Assembly: GCF_900106525.1 (NCBI RefSeq)
Contig: NZ_FNOG01000003.1
Location: forward strand, 469,811-533,810
Length of the DNA stretch: 64,000 nt
Direction: 5' to 3'
Source: Lysobacter enzymogenes
GTDB taxonomy: Bacteria > Pseudomonadota > Gammaproteobacteria > Xanthomonadales > Xanthomonadaceae
How positions within the stretch are numbered: position 1 is the stretch's first letter; each line of letters begins with the position of its first letter. The notes under the pieces were generated by a model. That model was not told where the DNA came from, did not search any database, and worked only from the letters and a program-made list of their open reading frames with translations. The position numbers were made by a program, and so were the translations under genes. Positions 9,527 through 16,490 of the stretch are shown piece by piece.

Positions 9527-9850
9527 ATGAAGAAAGATGATGGCGCACAACGGGAAGTGCTATTGGAGTTGTTGCGGATATCTCTTATCAGAATCCGCAA
9601 CATCGCGACCATCGATCGACCCGGTCGGGATCAGAAGAAGATGTTGCTGGAGTGGGCCGAGCTTGCGCATTCACTTCCCTTGCTGCTTATCAGCGGTTAC
9701 GAACGCAATGCGATCGAATATTTCTTGGGCACGGGCGCGGCAATGTTCAGACGCAAGTATCCGGTTGCATCCGATTCGGACTTCCAGATCGCGTGCGGAC
9801 TCCTGGATGAGCTATCGGCTTTGGTGGGGCGATCCGCTGATCAGCTCTGA
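9527..9850 (+). CDS. Small hypothetical protein in the RHS toxin/immunity locus
   Basis: A 107-residue, leucine-rich, apparently all-helical cytoplasmic protein that I do not recognise. ATG 9527 is preferred because the sequence becomes protein-like there (MKKDDGAQREVLLELLRIS); the only ribosome-site candidate is a weak GGTGA about 11 nt upstream. An upstream in-frame ATG at 9383 would add 48 residues of unlikely composition. It shares the low-GC character of the preceding putative immunity gene and ends ~330 bp before the next gene, on the other strand. It could be a second or orphan immunity gene left by toxin-tip replacement. Confidence 0.55.
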   Translation: MKKDDGAQREVLLELLRISLIRIRNIATIDRPGRDQKKMLLEWAELAHSLPLLLISGYERNAIEYFLGTGAAMFRRKYPVASDSDFQIACGLLDELSALVGRSADQL

Positions 9851-10182
9851 GTCGTTTTTGGCCTCGAATTTCAGCAGGGTTGCTCAGTGGACGCTCGGAT
9901 CGTGCAGGTGTATTGCGAACGATGCTTCGCGCAGCAGCGCGATCGGTGCGGCCCGGAAGGTCGAAGGCGAATAGGTCGAAGACGGGAAAATGGCGTGTTC
10001 GGAACCGCCAAGACCGGAACCGGCGAAATGGACGCCAATATTGGCAACGGTCGGCGAGCCTATGGAGAGTTCGGCAGGTCGGTCCTGATACCTATTGAGC
10101 GATGGTCGGGCCGCGCAGTGATGTTATGATCGAGCTACTCAACGTCGCATGCGGAAGGCTTCTCCATCCGCTGCGTCGCCGC
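9851..10182. other. Gap between the RHS locus and ltrA
   Basis: Short open frames cross this stretch (for example 9887-10129) but have no ribosome site, family likeness or codon bias. I see no terminator, repeat or RNA gene. It may be decayed remains of earlier toxin or immunity modules. Confidence 0.4.
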
Positions 10183-11376
10183 TCAATGCAGCGGTGGGCG
10201 CGTTTTTTCCCGCCGCAACGCCGCCGTCTCCCACCCCGCCACGATCACGAACACCGCCGTAGTTCCGGCCCCCAGCGCCAGCGCCGACAAATGCAGCGGC
10301 CCGGCCGCGAACCACAGCGCGATCAGCAGCGCCAACCCGCCCATGTGCGACAGCGGCGGGAACTTGCGCGTGTTGGTCACCCACTTGAACAAGCCGCAGC
10401 CCAGCAGGTACAGCGCCGGGCCGCCGACGATGGCGGCGATGCCGCCGGCGTCGGCGTGGGCCGGGTGCACCAGCACCAGTTCGTCGGCGACGGCGCAGAC
10501 GATGATGCCGCCGACGATGGGCAGGTGCAGGTAGGTGTAGGCCAGTCGCGCCTGTCGCGCGGCGTCGCCGCCGTGGACGATGCGGTGCTCGCCGCGCGCC
10601 GCGCCGCTGTCGAAGTAGATCCACCACATCGCCACGCTGCCGAGGAAGGCGACCACGAACGCAGCCAGCGTGGTCGGGTTCCAGTCGAGCTTGGCGTAGG
10701 TGGCGCCGGTGATCAGGATCGATTCGCCCAGGGCGATGATGACGAACAGGCCGCAGCGCTCGGACAGGTGGCCGCCTTCGATGTCCCAGTCGGTGAGCGA
10801 GGAGCGGCCCAGGCCGGGCACGCGGAAGAACGCGATCGGGCCGAGGTATTCGATCGCGACTGCGGCCAGCCACCACCATAGCCGCGCCTCGGGTTCGGCC
10901 AGGCCGCCGAGCAGCCAGAACACCGCCGACACGCTCAGCCAGATGGCGATGCGCACGAAATTGCGGAAATTGCCGGGGCTGCGGCCGCCGCGCAGCGCCC
11001 ACAGCATGAACAAGGTGCGGCCGACCTGCATCGCGGCGAAGGTCGCGCCGTAGGCCAGGCCGCGTTCGGCGAAGGCGTGCGGCAGCGAGGACGACAGCAG
11101 CAGGCCGCCGAGCATCAGCGCGAAGATCATCAGCCGCACCGGCACCTTCTCCGGGTCGAGCCAGTTGGTGACCCAGGAGGTGTAGATCCACAGCCACCAC
11201 ACGCCCAGCAACAGCAGGCCGGTGCGCAGCGCGCCGGCGAGGTCGAGGTGTTCGAGCAGGGTGTGCGAGAGCTGGGTGACGGCGAAGACGAACACCAGGT
11301 CGAAGAACAGTTCGGCGAAGCCGACCTTGGCGTGGCCTTCGCGGGTGCGCAGCAGGCTGGGGCGGGTGGGGGTCAT
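10183..11376 (-). CDS. Low temperature requirement protein A (LtrA) family membrane protein
   Basis: A 397-residue polytopic inner-membrane protein. The N-terminus carries the typical LtrA signature, a 'FAELFFDLVFVFAVTQLSH' segment leading into the first membrane span, and about ten to twelve hydrophobic segments follow. The family was named from a Listeria cold-growth gene; its biochemical role is unsettled. Length fits the family (370-420). ATG 11376 is the first start in frame before the conserved N-terminus. No operon partner is evident: the gene downstream on this strand is ~830 bp past the RHS locus end and points toward it, and a palindromic repeat lies upstream. Confidence 0.85.
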   Translation of the reverse strand: MTPTRPSLLRTREGHAKVGFAELFFDLVFVFAVTQLSHTLLEHLDLAGALRTGLLLLGVWWLWIYTSWVTNWLDPEKVPVRLMIFALMLGGLLLSSSLPHAFAERGLAYGATFAAMQVGRTLFMLWALRGGRSPGNFRNFVRIAIWLSVSAVFWLLGGLAEPEARLWWWLAAVAIEYLGPIAFFRVPGLGRSSLTDWDIEGGHLSERCGLFVIIALGESILITGATYAKLDWNPTTLAAFVVAFLGSVAMWWIYFDSGAARGEHRIVHGGDAARQARLAYTYLHLPIVGGIIVCAVADELVLVHPAHADAGGIAAIVGGPALYLLGCGLFKWVTNTRKFPPLSHMGGLALLIALWFAAGPLHLSALALGAGTTAVFVIVAGWETAALRREKTRPPLH

Positions 11377-11450
11377 GGCGGCAAGGGAAGTGGCGGGCGC
11401 CCGATCAGACTAGCGCGGTCGTTCGCGTAGGCGGTGTGGAGACGCCGGCG

Positions 11451-11527
11451 GTTGTGGGAGGGCTTTCAGGCCCGACGCCGGCGGCGATCGGTGCCAACAG
11501 TGTCGGGCCTGAAGGCCCTCCCACAAC
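11451..11527. repeat. Palindromic intergenic element (GTGGGAGGG family)
   Basis: An inverted repeat with ~27 bp arms: GTTGTGGGAGGGCTTTCAGG at the left and its near-perfect complement ending CCCTCCCACAAC at the right, with one mismatch. The same arm family recurs at 33247, 61978 and 62120. It sits between a gene start and a gene end on the same strand. Confidence 0.8.
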
Positions 11528-11540
11528 CGCGGTGGCGCCG

Positions 11541-11813
11541 TCAGGCTTTGGCCAGCCGCCACCACAACAGCCCGGCCACGGCGGCCGGCACGGCGTAGAT
11601 GACCAGGAAGATCGGCAACTCCTCGCCGACCGAGTAACCCGCCCGGGCGACGCCGATGTACATGTTGATCGCGGCGCCGACGAACCACAGCGGCAGGAAG
11701 GCCTTGATCGCCAGGATCAGCGGCGCGGCGCCGGGGCCGCCGAAGCCGCGCCCGGCGAGCAGGCACAGCGCCAGCAGGACGAAGCCGCCGAGGATGACGA
11801 GGACGGTGTGCAT
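11541..11813 (-). CDS. Small hypothetical membrane protein
   Basis: A 90-residue protein with three hydrophobic segments (roughly 3-22, 34-52 and 68-86) and few charged residues, ending 'WWRLAKA'. No family is recognised with confidence. ATG 11813 begins directly with a hydrophobic helix that could be a membrane anchor or an uncleaved signal. It lies upstream of ltrA on the same strand but is separated from it by a palindromic element, so co-transcription is uncertain. Codon bias matches core genes, supporting a real gene. Confidence 0.6.
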   Translation of the reverse strand: MHTVLVILGGFVLLALCLLAGRGFGGPGAAPLILAIKAFLPLWFVGAAINMYIGVARAGYSVGEELPIFLVIYAVPAAVAGLLWWRLAKA

Positions 11814-11902
11814 GCGGGTTCCTCAAGTTGCGGTGGTGGTGCTTGTTGGGGGCGGCCGCAGTAGCTGTGGCGGCGACAAGAGCGCGACGCGGATCGAAGC
11901 GC

Positions 11903-11942
11903 TACTCGTAGTCCCGTTGCCGTACTCGTAGTCCCGTTGCCG
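11903..11942. repeat. 20-bp direct repeat, two copies
   Basis: TACTCGTAGTCCCGTTGCCG occurs twice head to tail (11903-11922 and 11923-11942), abutting the left arm of the next palindromic element. Confidence 0.85.
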
Positions 11943-12039
11943 TCATTCCGGCGAAAGCCGGAATCCATGTTGCTGTTGCCTTTGTCCGTGCGAACAGCGG
12001 AGCAAGATCAAGATGGATTCCGGCCTTCGCCGGAATGAC
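11942..12039. repeat. Palindromic element, GTCATTCCGGCGAA subtype
   Basis: The left arm GTCATTCCGGCGAAAGCCGG and the right arm ending CCTTCGCCGGAATGAC are mutual inverted repeats, and each arm is also a self-complementary hairpin. The internal ~50 bp resembles the element at 36176-36277 (AAGATCAAGATGG versus AAATCAAAATGG before the right arm). Confidence 0.8.
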
Positions 12040-12319
12040 GGCAAAGAGGGTTGCGGGGAACAGCGCAGTCGAGAAGCGCTGTGCACGATGCGGGCGCGAC
12101 CGACGACGCGCGCCGCATCACGCCACCCGAATAGACGCATCCCATCGACTTCCCACCCCCGACTCCAGCACTCGCCCCCAAACCTCGCCCCCATCTTTCG
12201 TCCGCCCGCGTACAAGCCATGTGCAGACCCGCATCCCCGGGCCAGCGACGCACGAGCGCCGAACGCGCAGGCCGCAGCGGCGAAGCGCGAACGCTCCGCC
12301 GCCGGCCCACGCCCGACCT

Positions 12320-13093
12320 TCAGCGGGTCGTGTAACCGCCGTTGGCGAAGATCGTCTGCCCGGTGATCCACCAACCGTCGGTCACCAGGAATTTCACCAG
12401 CGGCGCGATGTCCTGGATCTCGGTCAGGCCGCTCTTGGTGCGGTTGCTCAGCGCCGCGGCGGTGGCGTGATAGGCCGCCGATTCCGTGGACTCGGCCGGG
12501 TAGAAGAACGGCGTGTCCATCGGCCCCGGGCCGACCGCGTTGACCGAGATGCCGCGCTCGCCGAATTCCTTGGACGCGGCGCGGGTGAAGTGCTCGATCG
12601 GCGCCTTGCTGCCCGGATACACCGCATAGAACGGCGTATATGCGGCCAGCAGCGAGCTGACGATGGTGCAGATGTTGCCGTCGTCGGCGAGCTTCTTGCC
12701 CGCTTCCTGGATGAAGAAGAACGCGGCCTTGGAGTTCACCGCGAACATGGTGTCGTACTCGGCTTCGCTGACCTCCACCAGCGGCTTCTTGATGACCATG
12801 CCGGTGGTGTTGATGGCGATGTCGATCTTGCCGAACTTCGCCTTGGCTGCGTCGAACAGTTTGGCCACTTCCGCCGGCCGGGTCAGGTCGCCCTGGTGGG
12901 CGAAGGCGTCGGCGCCTGCGGCCTGGACCGCGGCGACGGTTTCCTCGGCCGCGGCGCGGGTGGCGTCGGAGTTGTAGTGCACGGCGATGCCGGCGGCGCC
13001 GCCGCGGGCGAGTTCGCGCGAGATCAGGCCGCCGAGGTTCTTGGCGCCGCCGCCGATGACGACGTGCTTGCCGGTGAGGGAACGGTCGGGCAT
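12320..13093 (-). CDS. SDR family NAD(P)-dependent oxidoreductase
   Basis: A 257-residue short-chain dehydrogenase/reductase of usual length. The N-terminal Rossmann glycine loop is a variant (GGGAKNLGG, 14-22). The NTTG structural motif sits at ~95-98, the catalytic Ser at 146/147 and the YxxxK pair as Tyr159 and Lys163. The C-terminal 'FANGGYTTR' matches the usual end of FabG-like SDRs. Substrate is unknown. It is the second gene of a two-gene unit, 34 bp after the NTF2-like gene, and the unit is divergent from an AraC-type regulator that probably controls it (inference). Confidence 0.85.
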   Translation of the reverse strand: MPDRSLTGKHVVIGGGAKNLGGLISRELARGGAAGIAVHYNSDATRAAAEETVAAVQAAGADAFAHQGDLTRPAEVAKLFDAAKAKFGKIDIAINTTGMVIKKPLVEVSEAEYDTMFAVNSKAAFFFIQEAGKKLADDGNICTIVSSLLAAYTPFYAVYPGSKAPIEHFTRAASKEFGERGISVNAVGPGPMDTPFFYPAESTESAAYHATAAALSNRTKSGLTEIQDIAPLVKFLVTDGWWITGQTIFANGGYTTR

Positions 13094-13127
13094 GGGGAAA
13101 CTCCTTGTGGGGTGAGGGACGAGGGAA

Positions 13128-13649
13128 TCAGTGGCCGACGATGCGCATCTCGCGGATGCGCTGGCCGTCCACGGTGAACACGAAGCGGCTGTCGCCGCTG
13201 TAGAAACTGCTGGTCCAGCCGGCGTCGACGACGATGCGCTCGCCGTCGCGGCCGACCCGGGTCGGGGTCAGCCGGCCTTTGGCGCCGACGAATTCGCGCG
13301 CGCTCCATTGCGCGATCGCGGCCGCGCCGACATAGCGCGTGCCCCAGTCGTCGACCACGCCGTCGCGGCCGAAGAAGGCCAGCGCGGTTTCGGCGTCGCC
13401 GCGATTGACCGCGGCGACGAAGGCGTCGATGGGCGAGGGCAGGGCGGGGGCGGTCATGGCGGCGGGTTCCTGGGCGTGGACGGAAGCCGAAGCGAGGGCG
13501 GCGATCAGCGCCAGCCGCGGCGCCAGGGCGCGGCCGCTGCGGCGAGGCGGCAGCAGCGGCGGACAGGCGGCTGAACGCGCCGGCGGCCGGGTGCAGGCGG
13601 GGCAGGGAGGGCAGGGGTGGTGCATGGAGAACACGTGGCCTTGACGCAT
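13128..13649 (-). CDS. NTF2-like (SnoaL-type) protein with signal peptide
   Basis: Up to 173 residues. The folded part (~residues 65-173, 'PSPIDAFVAAVNRGDAETAL' onward) has the helix-then-sheet layout of NTF2-like proteins, which may be enzymes or ligand binders. Before it lies a hydrophobic segment ending 'ASVHAQ', a probable signal peptide cleavage site, so the product is likely periplasmic. The first ~40 residues are Pro/Cys/Arg-rich and doubtful; ATG 13625 is an alternative start. It overlaps or abuts the regulator on the other strand, and the SDR gene follows after 34 bp. Confidence 0.65.
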   Translation of the reverse strand: MRQGHVFSMHHPCPPCPACTRPPARSAACPPLLPPRRSGRALAPRLALIAALASASVHAQEPAAMTAPALPSPIDAFVAAVNRGDAETALAFFGRDGVVDDWGTRYVGAAAIAQWSAREFVGAKGRLTPTRVGRDGERIVVDAGWTSSFYSGDSRFVFTVDGQRIREMRIVGH

Positions 13650-13699
13650 TTGTGCGCGAGGTCATGTTTACATCGGCGCAGGCCCCGTCCGCTTTCAAC

Positions 13700-14650
13700 A
13701 TGTCCAAGGCACTGTCAATTTCTCCAGGCGACGGCGAGGCCGAACGCGCCGCGCTGAACGGCGCGGCGGCGCTGGGCGACGCGGCCGGGCGCGGCTGGTC
13801 CGGCGTACGCCGGATCGAACACCGGCAGCAGATCGAACTCGGCCCCGGCCTGCAGTTCGCGTTCGCCACCGAGAACATCGCCCTGCCCACGCAGTGGGCG
13901 CTGGAGCACGCGCAACACACCCTGATCGTCCACCTCGACGGCCCGATGCGCCGGCTGGAAACCCGCATCGACGGCCTCGGCCGCCTGCGCGCCGCGCCTG
14001 CGGCCGGCGACTGGTGGCTGATTCCGGCCGGGCGCCGCTACCTCGGTCGCGCGCTCGGCGGCGAGATCGCCTATGCCGAGCTCACGGTCGACCCGGCCGG
14101 TTTCGCCGCCGCCGCGCCCGGCGCGGGCGACGGCGCCGGGCTGGCGGCGCGGATGAAGCACCGCGATCCGTTCGTGCACGGCCTGGCCGCGCGCCTGGCG
14201 CATCTGAGCGGGGCCGGCGACGACCTGGCGGCGATGCTGCGCGAATCGCTGGGCCAGGCGCTGTACCTGCACCTGCTGCGCGAACACGGCGTCGGCGCGG
14301 CCGCGCGCGCGATGTCGGCGCAGGCGCGCCTGAACGAGGCGGCGCGGCGGCGGGTCGAGGACTACATCCACACCCACCTGGACCGGCGCATCACCCTGGA
14401 CGAACTGGCGCGGCTGAGCGCGCTGAGCACGCATCAACTGCTGATCGCGTTCCGTCATGCGTTCGGCATGACCCCGATCCAGTACGTGCTGGCGCAGCGC
14501 CTGCTGCGGGTCTGCCGGCGCCTGCGCGACAGCGCCGACGACATCGCCACCATCGCGGTGGAGAACGGGTTCTCCAGCCACAGCCATCTGTCGGCGGTGT
14601 TCAAGAAGCGCTATGGGCTGACGCCGAGGGCGTTTCGCTTGCAGGGGTGA
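13700..14650 (+). CDS. AraC-family transcriptional regulator
   Basis: About 316 residues from ATG 13700; ATG 13667 and GTG 13652 are possible longer starts, and none has a clear ribosome site. The N-terminal ~200 residues form a variable cupin-like ligand or dimer domain ('GDWWLIPAGRRYLGRA'). The last ~100 carry the double helix-turn-helix: 'ITLDELARLSALSTHQLLIA', then the family signature region 'DIATIAVENGFSSHSHLSAV' and 'YGLTPRAFR'. It is divergent from the NTF2-like/SDR unit, the usual arrangement for a local regulator. A tandem repeat array begins ~50 bp after its stop. Confidence 0.87.
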   Translation: MSKALSISPGDGEAERAALNGAAALGDAAGRGWSGVRRIEHRQQIELGPGLQFAFATENIALPTQWALEHAQHTLIVHLDGPMRRLETRIDGLGRLRAAPAAGDWWLIPAGRRYLGRALGGEIAYAELTVDPAGFAAAAPGAGDGAGLAARMKHRDPFVHGLAARLAHLSGAGDDLAAMLRESLGQALYLHLLREHGVGAAARAMSAQARLNEAARRRVEDYIHTHLDRRITLDELARLSALSTHQLLIAFRHAFGMTPIQYVLAQRLLRVCRRLRDSADDIATIAVENGFSSHSHLSAVFKKRYGLTPRAFRLQG

Positions 14651-14697
14651 CCGGTTTCGCGTCATTTCTTTCGAGTTCGCCGTGCCTCTCTCACCCC

Positions 14698-15400
14698 GTC
14701 ATCCCCGCGAAGGCGGGGATCCAGAGACTTCAGAGCCATGCTGCGATGAAGCCCTGGATGCCCGCCTTCGCGGGCATGACGGTAGGTGGATTGCGCGGCG
14801 TCTCTTCCAAGTTTGCGGCGCCTCTCTTACCCCGTCATCCCCGCGAAAGCGGGGATCCAGAGACTTCAGAGCCATGTCGCGATGAAGCCCTGGATGCCCG
14901 CCTGCGCGGGCATGACGGTAGGTAGGTTGCGCGGCGTTTCTTCCAAGTTCGCGGCACCTCTCTCACCCCGTCATCCCTGCGAAAGCGGAGATCCAGAGAC
15001 TTCAGAGCCATGCCGCGATGAAGCCCTCGATGCCGCCTTCGCGGGCATGACGGTAGGTGGGTTGCGCGGCGTCTCTTCCAAGTTCGCGGCACCTCTCTCA
15101 CCCCGTCATCCCTGCGAAAGCGGAGATCCAGAGACTTCAGAGCCATGCCGCGATGAAGCCCTCGATGCCGCCTTCGCGGGCATGACGGTAGGTGGGTTGC
15201 GCGGCGTCTCTTCCAAGTTCGCGGCACCTCTCTCACCCGTCATCCCCGCGAAGGCGGGGATCCAGAGACTTCAGAGCCATGCCGCGATAAAGCCCTGGAT
15301 GCCCGCCTTCGCGGGCATGACGACAGGAGGGGTGCGCGGCGTCTCTTCCAAGTTCGCGGCGCCTCTCTCACCCCGTCATCCCCGCGAAGGCAGAGATCCA
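14698..15400. repeat. Tandem array of palindromic elements, five units plus a partial
   Basis: Units begin with GTCATCC at 14698, 14834, 14970, 15105 and 15239 (period 134-136 bp); a sixth start at 15375 is truncated. Each unit has a left hairpin (ATCCCCGCGAAGGCGGGGAT or a decayed form), a spacer containing AGACTTCAGAGCCATG, a right hairpin (CCCGCCTTCGCGGGC) and a ~53-bp linker (GGCGTCTCTTCCAAGTT). Units 3 and 4 share identical changes (CCCTGCGAAAGCGGAGAT and a deleted C in the right arm), so one was copied from the other. Confidence 0.9.
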
Positions 15401-15586
15401 ATCCCGCCGCGATCTCCTTCCCCGCGCCGACCCGGACAGCTCGGCGCCACGCCCTGCCATCGGTCATCCCCCCCAATCGGCCATGGTCCGTCCCTCCGCC
15501 ATCGATAGCATCATCGCGAGCCTGCCGCAGGTATGCGCCTGCGCCGGGCCGGATTCCGTTCGCCGCCCTGACCGAGACCACAGCCG
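15401..15586. other. Upstream region of the ABC transporter operon
   Basis: No gene is seen. It presumably holds the promoter of the ABC ATPase gene, but I cannot point to clear -35 and -10 boxes. Confidence 0.35.
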
Positions 15587-16480
15587 ATGCTGACCATCCG
15601 CGACCTCACCAAGACCTACGCCAACGGGGTGCGCGCCCTGGACGGCATCTCCCTGGACATTCCGCGCGGCATGTTCGGTCTGCTCGGCCCCAACGGTGCC
15701 GGCAAGTCCTCGCTGATGCGCACGCTGGCGACCTTGCAGGAAGCCGACACCGGCAGCGTCACCCTGGAAACCGACGGCCGCGTCATCGACGTGCTGCGCG
15801 AGAAGGACGCGGTGCGCCGCCTGCTGGGCTATCTGCCGCAGGATTTCGGCGTCTATCCCAAGGTCAGCGCGTTGGATCTGCTCGATCATTTCGCCGTGCT
15901 CAAGGGCCTGAGCGAGCGCAAGCAGCGGCGCGAAACGGTCGAGGGCCTGCTGCACCAGGTCAACCTGTGGGACGTGCGCAAGCAGAAGCTCGGCGGCTTC
16001 TCCGGCGGCATGCGCCAGCGCTTCGGCATCGCCCAGGCGCTGCTCGGCGATCCGCGCCTGGTGATCGTCGACGAACCCACCGCCGGGCTCGACCCGGAGG
16101 AGCGCAACCGCTTCCTCAACCTGCTGGCCGAGATCGGCGAGAACGTCGCGGTGATCCTGTCCACCCACATCGTTGAGGACGTCACCGACCTGTGCCCGAG
16201 CATGGCCATCGTCAACAAGGGCCGGGTGCTGCTGAGCGGCGAGCCGAACGCGGCGATCGCCGCGCTGGCCGGACAGGTGTGGCGCAAGCAGGTGACCAAG
16301 CCCGAGCTCGACAGCTACGAGACCCGCTTCACCGTGCTGTCCACGCGCCTGGTCGGCGGCCAGCCGGTGATCCATGTGTTCAGTCCGCAGGCGCCGGAGG
16401 ACGGCTTCGAGCGGGTCGAGCCGGGCCTGGAAGACGTGTACTTCCAGCGCCTGCGCCAGCAGGCGCGGGTCGCGGCGTGA
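15587..16480 (+). CDS. ABC transporter ATP-binding protein
   Basis: A 297-residue nucleotide-binding subunit. Walker A GPNGAGKSS at 34-42, Q-loop 'LPQDFG' near 84, signature SGGMRQR at ~140-146, Walker B LVIVDEP at ~159-165 and H-loop 'STHIVED' at ~191. It is most like the ATPases of ABC-2-type exporters. The next gene, 10 bp downstream, encodes the membrane partner fused to a peptidase-like domain, so the two proteins very likely form one complex at the inner membrane. The transported substrate cannot be inferred. Confidence 0.9.
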   Translation: MLTIRDLTKTYANGVRALDGISLDIPRGMFGLLGPNGAGKSSLMRTLATLQEADTGSVTLETDGRVIDVLREKDAVRRLLGYLPQDFGVYPKVSALDLLDHFAVLKGLSERKQRRETVEGLLHQVNLWDVRKQKLGGFSGGMRQRFGIAQALLGDPRLVIVDEPTAGLDPEERNRFLNLLAEIGENVAVILSTHIVEDVTDLCPSMAIVNKGRVLLSGEPNAAIAALAGQVWRKQVTKPELDSYETRFTVLSTRLVGGQPVIHVFSPQAPEDGFERVEPGLEDVYFQRLRQQARVAA

Positions 16481-16490
16481 GGGGCGGGCG

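Larger units (their letters stand above)
11814..12319. other. Intergenic region with direct and inverted repeats
   Basis: It contains a tandem 20-bp duplication (11903-11942) and a palindromic element (11942-12039). The stretch 12040-12319 is GC-rich with no gene that I can support; open frames there are by-products of base composition. Confidence 0.5.

Noticed and set aside
9887-10129. 80-codon frame after the RHS locus
   Set aside because: GTG start without ribosome site, Arg/Gly-rich and overlapping other equally poor frames.
14698-15400. Regular array that might be a CRISPR locus
   Set aside because: The repeated unit is ~135 bp and includes its linker. There are no short repeats with unique 30-40 bp spacers and no cas genes nearby.
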